Shown: piece by piece, positions 1-8,582 of the stretch
Layout of the letters: every line of letters begins with the position of its first letter
Numbering within the stretch: the first letter of the stretch is position 1
Source: Niastella soli
Lineage (GTDB): Bacteria > Bacteroidota > Bacteroidia > Chitinophagales > Chitinophagaceae
Direction: 5' to 3'
DNA: 64,000 nt
NCBI RefSeq assembly: GCF_017742245.1
Contig: NZ_JAGHKO010000001.1
Coordinates: 2,881,061-2,945,060 of the forward strand
Program-made: the position numbers and the translations under genes
Notes under the pieces: generated by a model
Told to the model about the DNA's origin: nothing
The model's input: the letters and a program-made list of their open reading frames with translations, nothing else
Databases searched by the model: none

Positions 1-19
1 AAACACAACCGCACTCACA

Positions 20-925
20 TTAAGATTCTTTTGGACTGCTTACATATTTGTAGATCATTTCTGAAACTTCTGCCATTGCCTTTTTTGCGTTGTCTTCGTT
101 TTGCAGGTTTTTCGATAATATTACCAGCACATATTTTTTCCCATTGGGCAGGAACACAATTCCCGAGTCGTGTAGAACATGAGAGATATTTCCCGTTTTA
201 TGTGCCACCTTTACATCCTTTGGTAATTTTGCCGGGATGATCTCATTGAACTCCTGATTCAATAAAATTTTAATCATAGCCTGGGAGGAAGCGCTGTCTA
301 CTATTTCACCCTTGGCCATTTTTTCATAGATCACCAGCAGGTCATTTGCTGTGGTAACATTATTAAAGCCTTTGGCGAACGCTTTTGAATCTTCCACACC
401 CCGTAGTATCTGTATTTTTTTAGCGCCCAGTTGCCGCATGGTTTGGGTAACGTTGCGGGCATTTACCAGCTCTATCACCATATTAGTGGCCAGGTTGCTG
501 CTTCTGATGATCATATCGTAGACCAGGTTGTACAACGATATTTTATCACCCAAATGCTGGTACATTGTAGTGTCGCTGTCGTCTTTGGCGTTCAGGCTAA
601 AAACACTGCTGTCAACAATGCTTTTAAATTCATTTTTAAGTACAAAGGAATCATTCAGCGAAAAGACGCCTGCAGCGGCCTGTTTATATACTTCAATCAT
701 CACGGGCGTTTTCATGGTGCTGGCTGCATGAAAAAAGTCCTGTTCATTGAGCTGTAAAGTTTCTCCTGTCGACAGGTCTTTAAATGCTATAGCAAAATTG
801 CCAGGTTGTTCTTCCAGCCTGGAACTGATCTGGTCTTTAAGTTTATTTAATGTCATACGATTTGAGCAGGCACAAAGCAGGGACAGGCTACCAAGCAATA
901 AGAAAATTTTTGGATAATTGGTCAT
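20..925 (-). CDS. Class A beta-lactamase-like serine hydrolase, lipoprotein
   Basis: The 301-residue protein begins with a lipoprotein signal (hydrophobic residues 7-18, Cys20 in LLCAC), so it should be exported and lipid-anchored. It has the three penicillin-recognising motifs in order: SxxK as STMK at 69-72, SxN as SSN at 142-144, and KTG at 243-245. A Glu in GVED (178) lies where the class A omega loop would be, but I cannot confirm it as the deacylating Glu166 equivalent. The length is normal for class A enzymes. Known members hydrolyse beta-lactams; some relatives act on other amides or esters, so resistance is possible but not shown. It stands alone at the window edge with no regulator visible beside it. 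Confidence 0.85.
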   Translation of the reverse strand: MTNYPKIFLLLGSLSLLCACSNRMTLNKLKDQISSRLEEQPGNFAIAFKDLSTGETLQLNEQDFFHAASTMKTPVMIEVYKQAAAGVFSLNDSFVLKNEFKSIVDSSVFSLNAKDDSDTTMYQHLGDKISLYNLVYDMIIRSSNLATNMVIELVNARNVTQTMRQLGAKKIQILRGVEDSKAFAKGFNNVTTANDLLVIYEKMAKGEIVDSASSQAMIKILLNQEFNEIIPAKLPKDVKVAHKTGNISHVLHDSGIVFLPNGKKYVLVILSKNLQNEDNAKKAMAEVSEMIYKYVSSPKES

Positions 926-1042
926 AACCGGAAGTTATAGAGTCTAAGATAATAGAAAATGTTTTTGTCAGCGGGATGATTTTATAAAAAAAACTTACCT
1001 TGAATTATTCCTTGAAACTAATATTTTCAGAAACTTACATCA

Positions 1043-1444
1043 ATGCTTCAAAATCAACTTCTGTTTTTGGTCGATGATGACTTGGATGATCATGAAATCT
1101 TTAAATCAGCTTTGGTAAAGGTTGATGAAGCCCTTGAATTAATAACGGCTATCAATGGTTACGAGGCCCTGAAAGTACTATCAACCGCAACCATTTTACC
1201 CGACTATATTTTTGTTGATCTCAATATGCCCCGGATGGGCGGCGTACAATTTCTGAAGGAAATAAAGCAAATGGATAACCTGAAAAACATCCCGGTGATC
1301 ATTTACTCAACCAGTTCAAACCCGGGTGATATTGCCAAAACAAAAGAGTTAGGCGCCGTATTATTTGTTACCAAGCCTTCCAGGTTCTCAGAGCTTTGCA
1401 GCTTTTTGCAATCGTTGGTCCATAACAACGAGCAGGTGCTATAA
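1043..1444 (+). CDS. Single-domain response regulator (CheY-like receiver)
   Basis: The 133-residue protein is a bare receiver domain. Visible residues are the acidic cluster DDD at 11-13, the phospho-acceptor Asp59 in FVDLNMP, a Thr/Ser switch in YSTSS near 90, and Lys111 in TKPS. There is no output domain, so it must pass its signal by protein contact. Receivers with the DLNMPRMGG pattern are common in Bacteroidota, usually near orphan PAS or phytochrome kinases. The nearest kinase here (8579-11029) is 7 kb away and need not be its partner. The 3' end overlaps the convergent nucleoside phosphorylase gene by 6 bp. Confidence 0.9.
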   Translation: MLQNQLLFLVDDDLDDHEIFKSALVKVDEALELITAINGYEALKVLSTATILPDYIFVDLNMPRMGGVQFLKEIKQMDNLKNIPVIIYSTSSNPGDIAKTKELGAVLFVTKPSRFSELCSFLQSLVHNNEQVL

Positions 1445-2260
1445 TTGTTCAACAACACTTTTAAATACGGAGCTCAGCTTTTGGTCGGCTTTGGCGGCAA
1501 CGGCAATTATTTCGTCAATATTTACCGGTTGCAGGTTATCGGGGTCACATTCATCGGTGATCACGCTCACTGCCGCACAGGAGAGCCCTATTTGATTAGC
1601 TACAATTACTTCCGGCACTGTACTCATACCAACCATATCAGCGCCTATTACCCGAAGAAACCGGTATTCAGCCCTTGTTTCCAGGTTAGGACCTGGTACA
1701 GCCACATAAATGCCCTGTTTAAGCGGAACCGATAGGTCAAGCGCAGTTTTTATAAATACTTTATTTAAGCGGATATCATAAGGCTGGCTCATATCAGGGA
1801 ACCGGGGGCCCAGGCCAGCTTCGTTCACTCCGCGTAATGGATTTTCTGGTTGCAGGTTTATATGATCGGTAAGCAATACAAGATCGCCTTTTTTGTACTC
1901 AGGGTTCATACCGCCCGATGCATTGCTCAGCAACAGATTGGCTACGCCCAATGCTTTAAATACCCTTACAGGAAAAGTGATCTGTTGCATGCTATAACCT
2001 TCATAATAATGAAAGCGTCCCTGCATGACCAATATTTTTTTATTGGCCAGGGTGGCTAATATGAGTTTGCCTTTGTGCGATTCAACAGTAGAGGTGGGGA
2101 AATGCGGGATCTCATTGTACGAAATTTGCTGAATAACTTCAACCCGGTCGATAAAAGACCCCAACCCGGTTCCCAAAACAATAGCGGTGGAAGCACCGGT
2201 GAATCCTTTCTCCTTTAAAAACTGGGTCGTTTCTGCAATTTTTTCAACGATATGGTCCAT
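1439..2260 (-). CDS. punA: Purine-nucleoside phosphorylase
   Basis: The 273-residue protein matches the trimeric PNP family. The phosphate loop VLGTGLGSF lies near residue 28, an SHKGKL-type block near 60, ASGGMNPEYKKGDLVLLTDH near 115, and the purine-site stretch EYRFLRVIGADMVGMSTVPE near 200. These enzymes cleave purine ribonucleosides with phosphate to give free base and ribose-1-phosphate in cytosolic purine salvage. Length and motif order are normal. The gene is monocistronic and converges on the receiver gene. The gene symbol follows the trimeric PunA-type naming and is an assignment by family, not by proven orthology. Confidence 0.93.
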   Translation of the reverse strand: MDHIVEKIAETTQFLKEKGFTGASTAIVLGTGLGSFIDRVEVIQQISYNEIPHFPTSTVESHKGKLILATLANKKILVMQGRFHYYEGYSMQQITFPVRVFKALGVANLLLSNASGGMNPEYKKGDLVLLTDHINLQPENPLRGVNEAGLGPRFPDMSQPYDIRLNKVFIKTALDLSVPLKQGIYVAVPGPNLETRAEYRFLRVIGADMVGMSTVPEVIVANQIGLSCAAVSVITDECDPDNLQPVNIDEIIAVAAKADQKLSSVFKSVVEQL

Positions 2261-2412
2261 CCCGTTATTTTTTTTTCAAAATAAAGTAATCCAATGGTTA
2301 TTTAGAAGCATTTGGATATTTTTATTCAACAGTGTATTCTTTTTCAGAATATGATCTGTATTGATAAATCTATTAATTTAGTGGAGTAATAAGCCGTATA
2401 ACAGCTCAATAA

Positions 2413-3864
2413 ATGCCAGTAAAGATGAACAAATCCTTTATTACGATTGCCCTTACCGGTTTGTGTATATTGTTCCAATACCAGCAAAGCGTTGCCCAGC
2501 AAACAAAAGCAGGCAGGCCAAACATTATTTTTATTCTTGCCGATGACCTGGGGTATGGCGATTTAGGTTGTTACGGACAAAGGTTGATACAAACACCGCA
2601 TCTTGATGCCATGGCCAAACAAGGAATGCGATTTACACAGTTTTATGCTGGTACAGCCGTTTGTGCACCGTCCCGTTCCTCATTTCTTACCGGTCAACAT
2701 ACGGGGCATACGCCTATTCGCGGTAACAAAGGTGTGCAGCCTGAAGGACAATGGCCCATACCTGACTCAGCTGTTACTATTGCTGAAGTATTGAAGAAGG
2801 CTGGTTATGCAACCGGTGATTTTGGAAAATGGGGGTTGGGGCCGGTAGCTTCTTCCGGCGATCCCCTTAAACAGGGATTTGATTCCTTCTATGGTTATAA
2901 TTGTCAGTCACTGGCCCATGATTATTATCCTGATCATTTATGGGACAACGAAACCCGGGTTGATTTTGCCGCCAACACGCCTGAACACCCTACAGACTAT
3001 TCAGCAGACCTAATTCACCAGAAAGCACTACAGTTTATTGATAAGCAAAAAGGGAACCCTTTCTTTTTATTTCTCTCTTATACGTTGCCCCATGCAGGCT
3101 TGCAGGTGCCCGATGACAGCCTGTTTGAGAAATACAAAAAATTGTTAAATGAACAACCTGTGCCAGTAACAAAATGGAATGGTAAGAACTATGCGCCACA
3201 AGCTTATCCACGTGCTGCTTACGCTGCTATGGTAAGCCGGTTGGATGTGTATGTTGGGCAGGTATTGCAAAAATTAAAAGAAGATGGCATTGATAAAAAT
3301 ACCCTGGTGATCTTTTCGAGCGATAATGGTCCACACAGAGAAGGCGGGAACGATCCTGATAATTTCAACAGCAATGGACCATTGCGTGGCATAAAAAGAG
3401 ACCTGTATGAGGGCGGCATGCGTGAACCAATGATCGCCTGGTGGCCAGGTAAAATAAAGGCAGGCAATACTTCTGATTATGTAGGGGCCTTTTGGGATTT
3501 TTTACCCACTTTCGCCGATCTGGCAAAAGCCCCGCAACCCAAAAATATCGATGGGATTTCTATAGTACCGGCATTACTGGGGCAGCGGAATGCACCCATG
3601 CATCCCTGGCTGTATTGGGAGTTTCATGAACAGGGAGGGAAACAAGCCGTGCGTATGGGAAACTGGAAGGGCGTGAAATTAAATGTGACCAGCCAGCCAA
3701 ACGGTCCAATAGAATTATACGACCTGCAAACAGATGTGGGTGAAAAGAACAATGTGGCAGACAAGCATCCCGATGTGGTGCAGAAGATCCAAAAAATTAT
3801 GGAACAACAACACCGGGAGAGCCCGGATTTTCCTTTGCTTACAAAATCAGCTAATGTAGAATGA
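2413..3864 (+). CDS. Secreted sulfatase (arylsulfatase family)
   Basis: The 483-residue protein has an N-terminal signal peptide ending near AQQ (28-30), then a type I sulfatase fold. The metal-binding start PNIIFILADDLGYGDLGCYG is at 36-55. The maturation motif CAPSR starts at Cys84, the residue normally oxidised to formylglycine. SSDNGPHREGG supplies metal ligands near 300. It should remove sulfate esters from glycans in the periplasm. A second ATG four codons downstream (2425) gives a tidier signal peptide and is an equally good start. The stop overlaps the next start as ATGA, so it is translationally coupled to an FGE-family gene, the likely activator of this enzyme. Confidence 0.93.
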   Translation: MPVKMNKSFITIALTGLCILFQYQQSVAQQTKAGRPNIIFILADDLGYGDLGCYGQRLIQTPHLDAMAKQGMRFTQFYAGTAVCAPSRSSFLTGQHTGHTPIRGNKGVQPEGQWPIPDSAVTIAEVLKKAGYATGDFGKWGLGPVASSGDPLKQGFDSFYGYNCQSLAHDYYPDHLWDNETRVDFAANTPEHPTDYSADLIHQKALQFIDKQKGNPFFLFLSYTLPHAGLQVPDDSLFEKYKKLLNEQPVPVTKWNGKNYAPQAYPRAAYAAMVSRLDVYVGQVLQKLKEDGIDKNTLVIFSSDNGPHREGGNDPDNFNSNGPLRGIKRDLYEGGMREPMIAWWPGKIKAGNTSDYVGAFWDFLPTFADLAKAPQPKNIDGISIVPALLGQRNAPMHPWLYWEFHEQGGKQAVRMGNWKGVKLNVTSQPNGPIELYDLQTDVGEKNNVADKHPDVVQKIQKIMEQQHRESPDFPLLTKSANVE

Positions 3865-5012
3865 TAGTAACAGGTAAAAATATAAAAAGAGGGTTGGGAA
3901 TTTGTGCCGTAACAATGGTGGCAGCCATCGCAGGATGTAAACAGGCAGGCAGTGGTAAAATGGCCGCCAGGCAAGACAGTTTGCCGGCAGGGGATACTAT
4001 CATGTCGTGCACGTCAAATCTGCCAGCGCGTTTTGCTGCAGCGGCTTCAACGGACACTATTGTTGCCAGTGGAAAGAGTTCTTATACCGGTATGGTTAAG
4101 ATACCTGCCGGGGACTATCAAATGGGGGCGTCCGATAAAGAAGGCAGGCCAGATGAATATCCCCAACATGCAGTGCATGTAAATGGATTTTACATGGATG
4201 CCACCGAAGTGACCAATGCCCAGTTTTTGGAGTTTGTAAAAGCCACAGGATATATCACAACTGCAGAACGCACACCCGATTGGGAGGAATTAAAAAAACA
4301 ATTGCCGCCAGGAACGCCCAAACCAGCCGATAGCCTGCTGGTGGCCGCTTCATTAGTTTTTACTCCCCCTGTAAAACCTGTGGCGTTGAATGATGTAAGC
4401 CAGTGGTGGCAATGGGTGAAAGGCGCCGACTGGAAACATCCTGAGGGACCCGGCAGCAACCTTAAAGGAAAAGAGAATTACCCTGTAGTACAGGTTTCGT
4501 GGGACGATGCAATGGCCTACGCCAAATGGGCCGGCAAGCGATTACCGACGGAGGCAGAGTGGGAGTGGGCCGCCCGTGCGGGGTTAACCAATCAACCCTA
4601 TACCTGGGGCAATGAGGCTGTTGAAAAGGGACAACCTAAAGCAAATATCTGGCAGGGACATTTTCCCGATCAAAATACAGTGGCCGATGGCTTTGCGCGT
4701 GTAGCCCCGATACGATCATTTGCAGCCAACGCCTATGGCTTGTATGATATGGCCGGCAACGTGTGGGAATGGTGTGCTGACTGGTACCGCTCTGATTATT
4801 ACACGCAAGCTGCATCAAAACAGTCAGTGAACCCGATAGGGCCTGCTGCCAGTTACGATCCGGACGAACCCACGGTCCCCAAAAGGGTAGTACGTGGAGG
4901 CTCTTTTTTGTGTCATGCCTCTTATTGCGCCAGTTACCGGGTATCGGCAAGGATGAAAACTTCACCCGATACCGGCCTCGAACATACCGGATTTCGATGT
5001 GTGAAAAATTGA
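3861..5012 (+). CDS. Formylglycine-generating enzyme family lipoprotein
   Basis: The 383-residue protein starts with a lipoprotein signal (AGC near residues 24-26). It then carries an FGE-sulfatase domain from about residue 70 (FYMDATEVTNAQFLEFV, PVVQVSWDDAMAYAKW, GNVWEWCADW, and the final TGFRCVKN). Both cysteines of the family active site are kept in GGSFLCHASYCASYR (Cys351 and Cys356). That argues for true formylglycine synthesis rather than a structural relative such as GldK or EgtB. It overlaps the upstream sulfatase by 4 bp (ATGA). The oddity is the export signal: studied bacterial FGEs are cytosolic, so this one would modify sulfatase after or during export. A weak GAAGAAA/TTTCTTC hairpin follows at 5021-5039. 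Confidence 0.85.
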   Translation: MIVTGKNIKRGLGICAVTMVAAIAGCKQAGSGKMAARQDSLPAGDTIMSCTSNLPARFAAAASTDTIVASGKSSYTGMVKIPAGDYQMGASDKEGRPDEYPQHAVHVNGFYMDATEVTNAQFLEFVKATGYITTAERTPDWEELKKQLPPGTPKPADSLLVAASLVFTPPVKPVALNDVSQWWQWVKGADWKHPEGPGSNLKGKENYPVVQVSWDDAMAYAKWAGKRLPTEAEWEWAARAGLTNQPYTWGNEAVEKGQPKANIWQGHFPDQNTVADGFARVAPIRSFAANAYGLYDMAGNVWEWCADWYRSDYYTQAASKQSVNPIGPAASYDPDEPTVPKRVVRGGSFLCHASYCASYRVSARMKTSPDTGLEHTGFRCVKN

Positions 5013-5086
5013 AATAGCAGGAAGAAACACTTTTTCTTCTGTTTGCATAGGCAAGGTCATCATACTAATTGATGATGTAGACCTTA

Positions 5087-5094
5087 TATATTTG
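5087..5094 (+). promoter_or_regulatory. Promoter -7 box TATATTTG upstream of GH92 gene
   Basis: TATATTTG is an exact match to the Bacteroidota -7 consensus TAnnTTTG. Only a poor -33 candidate (ATTG at 5068-5071, spacer short) is present. A start near 5101 would give a leader of about 160 nt before the preferred ATG at 5262. It would separate GH92/LacI transcription from the sulfatase/FGE pair. Confidence 0.45.
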
Positions 5095-5261
5095 TTCCAA
5101 AAACAAGAATACTCCGTTTTCTTCCGCTCCCAACCTGATCCAGGAAAAAAATATCTGCCGGTCTTGCTTTTTTAATTTTGCAAAATCGTTTTAGATATGT
5201 ATTATTGTTACCTGTTTACTCATACCGACACTTTATGGGTATATTTAAATTAACTGATTAC

Positions 5262-7553
5262 ATGAGAACGATTGTATGCATGCTATTGACGTTTTGTTAC
5301 GTTGGTTCCTTTGCTCAAATGACTCAAAACCAGCTTGAACCCGTGGATTATGTAAATCCGTTGATGGGCAGCGATTCAAGGGTTGAGCTTTCCAACGGAA
5401 ATACATACCCAGCCATTGCGCTTCCCTGGGGAATGAACTTTTGGGTACCTCAAACGAACAAGATGGGTGACGGCTGGACCTATCAGTACAGCGCCGAAAA
5501 GATCAGAGGGTTCAAACAAACCCATCAGCCCTCGCCCTGGATAAATGATTACGGCCAGTTTAGCATTATGCCGGTTACCCGAAAAATGAATTTCGACCAG
5601 GACAAACGCGCCAGCTGGTTCTCCCATAAAACAGAAAAATCAACACCCTACTATTATAGTATTTATCTGGCGGATGCAGATGTAACCACTGAAATTACGC
5701 CCACTGAACGTGCAGCCCAGTTACGATTTACATTTCCCGCCTGCGATAGTTCATTTATAGTAATAGATGCTTTTAATAAAGGCTCTTATATAAAGATCAT
5801 TCCTGGTGAAAGAAAAATAATTGGCTACTCATCAGCCAATAGTGGTGGCGTTCCTGCCGGTTTCAAAAATTACTTTGTAGTTTATTTCGATAAAGATTTT
5901 ACGGTAGCTCATGCCTGGCATGATAAAACACTGGCAAAGGATACACTGGAATACCAGTCCAGCCATACTGGTGCCATTGTTGGTTTCAAGACCGCCAAAG
6001 GCGAGCAGGTGCATGTAAGGACAGCCTCATCATTTATCAGTTTTGAACAAGCCGAATTAAATGCGCAACGCGAATTAGGCAATGAGTCCTTTGATAATAT
6101 TTGTAAAAAAGGGCGCCAGGCCTGGAACAATGAATTAGGCCGGTTGCTTGCAGAAGGCGGTGCGCCTGATCAACTGCAAACCTTTTATTCCTGCTTGTAC
6201 CGGGTCCTTTTATTTCCCCGTAAATTCTATGAGTACAACAAGGCTAATGAAGTAGTGCATTATAGCCCATACAACGGACAGGTATTGCCTGGCTATATGT
6301 TTACCGACAATGGCTTTTGGGATACCTTCAGGGCCGTGTTTCCATTTTTTACTTTAATGTATCCCAGCCTGAACAGTCAGATCATGCAGGGGCTGGCAAA
6401 TACCTATAAAGAAAGCGGCTGGTTGCCCGAGTGGGCGAGCCCTGGCCACCGTGATTGTATGGTCGGTTCCAACTCAGCCTCTTTGATCGCAGATTCATAT
6501 ATAAAAGGAATACGTGGTTACGATATCAATACATTGTATGAGGCAATATTAAAGAATACTGAAAATGAAGGTCCGCTTACTTCGGTAGGAAGAAAAGGTG
6601 TTAAGTATTACAATGAATTGGGGTATGTACCATATGATGTTAAGATCAATGAGAATGCAGCCCGTACGCTCGAATATGCTTATGACGACTTTACGATCAG
6701 CCAACTTGCCAAAGCATTAAACAAGCCAAAGGAAGAAGTTGATCGTTTTGCCCATCGGAGCATGAATTACCGTAACCTGTTCGATCCTACAACGCTGTTG
6801 ATGCGTGGAAAGAATAAGGACGGTAGTTTTCAATCACCATTCAATCCGTTTAAATGGGGCGATGCATTTACCGAAGGCAACAGCTATCATTATACCTGGA
6901 GTGTTTTTCATGATGTGCAGGGATTGGCAAACCTTATGGGTGGTTCAAAAATGTTCACCAAAATGCTGGACACCGTATTTGCTCTGCCACCGGTTTTTGA
7001 TGAAAGCTATTACGGGGGCGTTATACATGAGATCCGCGAAATGCAGATCATGAACATGGGACAATATGCCCACGGTAACCAGCCTATTCAGCATATGATC
7101 TATTTGTACAACTATGCCGGCGAACCCTGGAAAACACAATACTGGATACGGCAGGTGATGAATAAATTATACCATGCGGCACCTGATGGTTATTGTGGCG
7201 ATGAAGACAATGGACAAACTTCTGCCTGGTATGTTTTTTCAGCCATGGGCTTTTACCCGGTTTGTCCTGGTACAACCCAATACGTTTTTGGAACACCGCT
7301 CTTCCGCAAAATGACGCTCACGTTTGAAAATGGTAAAAAGCTGATAATACAGGCGCCTGCAACAGACAAAAACACCTTTTATATTCATAATATTTCACTG
7401 AACGGAGTTGCACATACAAAGAACTGGATCGACCACAGTCAATTACAAAAAGGCGGCACATTGATATACGATGTGAAGAACAAGCCTTCTTATACCCGGG
7501 GAACAACACCGGCGGCATTTCCATTTTCAGTATCCCAGGCTTTGGCCCGATAA
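5262..7553 (+). CDS. GH92 family alpha-mannosidase, secreted
   Basis: From the ATG at 5262 the protein has 763 residues and a clean signal peptide (MRTIVCMLLTF to FAQ). An upstream in-frame ATG at 5178 would bury that signal. GH92 hallmarks are YVNPLMGS near the start, TEGNSYHYTW with Glu538, the HE pair 589-590, HGNQPIQHMIYLYN, and GDEDNGQTSAWY with Asp647 and Asp649. The spacing of Glu538, His589/Glu590 and Asp647/649 equals that I recall for BT3990 (Glu533, His584/Glu585, Asp642/644). That predicts an active Ca2+-dependent exo-alpha-mannosidase, probably 1,2-specific. The LacI gene follows after 12 bp. No SusC/SusD pair lies in this cluster. Confidence 0.93.
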   Translation: MRTIVCMLLTFCYVGSFAQMTQNQLEPVDYVNPLMGSDSRVELSNGNTYPAIALPWGMNFWVPQTNKMGDGWTYQYSAEKIRGFKQTHQPSPWINDYGQFSIMPVTRKMNFDQDKRASWFSHKTEKSTPYYYSIYLADADVTTEITPTERAAQLRFTFPACDSSFIVIDAFNKGSYIKIIPGERKIIGYSSANSGGVPAGFKNYFVVYFDKDFTVAHAWHDKTLAKDTLEYQSSHTGAIVGFKTAKGEQVHVRTASSFISFEQAELNAQRELGNESFDNICKKGRQAWNNELGRLLAEGGAPDQLQTFYSCLYRVLLFPRKFYEYNKANEVVHYSPYNGQVLPGYMFTDNGFWDTFRAVFPFFTLMYPSLNSQIMQGLANTYKESGWLPEWASPGHRDCMVGSNSASLIADSYIKGIRGYDINTLYEAILKNTENEGPLTSVGRKGVKYYNELGYVPYDVKINENAARTLEYAYDDFTISQLAKALNKPKEEVDRFAHRSMNYRNLFDPTTLLMRGKNKDGSFQSPFNPFKWGDAFTEGNSYHYTWSVFHDVQGLANLMGGSKMFTKMLDTVFALPPVFDESYYGGVIHEIREMQIMNMGQYAHGNQPIQHMIYLYNYAGEPWKTQYWIRQVMNKLYHAAPDGYCGDEDNGQTSAWYVFSAMGFYPVCPGTTQYVFGTPLFRKMTLTFENGKKLIIQAPATDKNTFYIHNISLNGVAHTKNWIDHSQLQKGGTLIYDVKNKPSYTRGTTPAAFPFSVSQALAR

Positions 7554-7565
7554 TACAATTACCAT

Positions 7566-8582
7566 ATGAAAAAAGTATCCATAAAAGATATTGCTCAAAT
7601 GGCGGGCGTGGCATCGTCAACCGTATCATTTGTATTGAACGGTAAAGCCCGCAAAATGCGCATCAGCGAAACGGTTGAAAAACGGGTGATTGAAGTAGCC
7701 CGTAATGCAGGGTATTACCCCAACCAATTGGCCATTAGCCTGCGAACCGGCAAATCAAAAACGCTGGGGCTGATAGTAGAGAACATTGGCAATCCATTTT
7801 TTGCCACCTTAGCAAAAACAATTGAAGAAGAAGCGGAGCAATATGGTTACCGGGTAGTGTATTGTAGTACGGAGAACAATGCATCAAAAGGTAAAGAGTT
7901 GATCAATATGTTGTCGCAACGGCAGGTGGATGGTTACCTGATAACCCCCGCGCCGCATATGGAAGATGATATTCAACAACTGGTTCAGCTAAACCGGCCT
8001 GTTGTTTTAATTGACCGCTATTTGCCTACAGTGGAAGCGTCACATGTGTTGGTGAACAATACCGAGGCGGTGGCGCAGGGAATGGCACATTTATTTTCCC
8101 GCGGGTATCGCGAGATAGGGTTTGTTACGGTAGACCTCGACGTTATACAAATGGAGCAGCGGCTGGATGGCTATCTTGGCGCCCTGTCAAAAGAAGGCAT
8201 CCGGTTGAATAAGGATATCATCCTGAAAATTCCCTATACACATAATCGCGATGAATCGGTTGATTTGATAGCTGGCTTGTTGAAAGATAATCCTCAGTTG
8301 GATGCCCTGTTTTTTGCTACCAACTACCTCGCAATACTGGGGCTGGAGAGCATCAACCGGTTAAAAATGAATATGCCTGAGGATATTGCCGTTATAAGCT
8401 TTGACGATCACGATATCTTCCGCATCTACCCACCTGGAATTACCAGCATTCAGCAACCGGTTGAAGCCATTGCTAAAAAAGCAGTAGCGTTGTTGATGGA
8501 TTTCTGTGAAAGTCCGGAAAATAAAATGACCAAAACAGAAATAGAGCTCGATGCAAAATTAATAGTAAGAGGGTCTACCTAG
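7566..8582 (+). CDS. LacI family transcriptional regulator
   Basis: The 338-residue protein opens with the LacI helix-turn-helix (SIKDIAQMAGVASSTVSFVL, residues 4-23) and hinge, then a periplasmic-binding-protein-like sensor (LGLIVENIGNPFFATLAKTI, VDGYLITPAP, DIAVISFDDHDIFRIYPPGI). It should bind a sugar or sugar phosphate and control the neighbouring operon. It sits 12 bp after GH92 and ends the sulfatase-FGE-GH92 cluster, so mannose-type ligands are a reasonable guess but not shown. Its stop overlaps the convergent kinase gene by 4 bp. Confidence 0.92.
   Translation: MKKVSIKDIAQMAGVASSTVSFVLNGKARKMRISETVEKRVIEVARNAGYYPNQLAISLRTGKSKTLGLIVENIGNPFFATLAKTIEEEAEQYGYRVVYCSTENNASKGKELINMLSQRQVDGYLITPAPHMEDDIQQLVQLNRPVVLIDRYLPTVEASHVLVNNTEAVAQGMAHLFSRGYREIGFVTVDLDVIQMEQRLDGYLGALSKEGIRLNKDIILKIPYTHNRDESVDLIAGLLKDNPQLDALFFATNYLAILGLESINRLKMNMPEDIAVISFDDHDIFRIYPPGITSIQQPVEAIAKKAVALLMDFCESPENKMTKTEIELDAKLIVRGST

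Noticed and set aside
7074-7091. GH92 NQP in place of NEP, first read as loss of the catalytic acid and a mannosyl-phosphodiesterase signature
   Set aside because: Spacing to GDxD shows the catalytic acid is Glu538 in TEGN, which is present, as is the HE pair at 589-590; the NQP position is not the acid.
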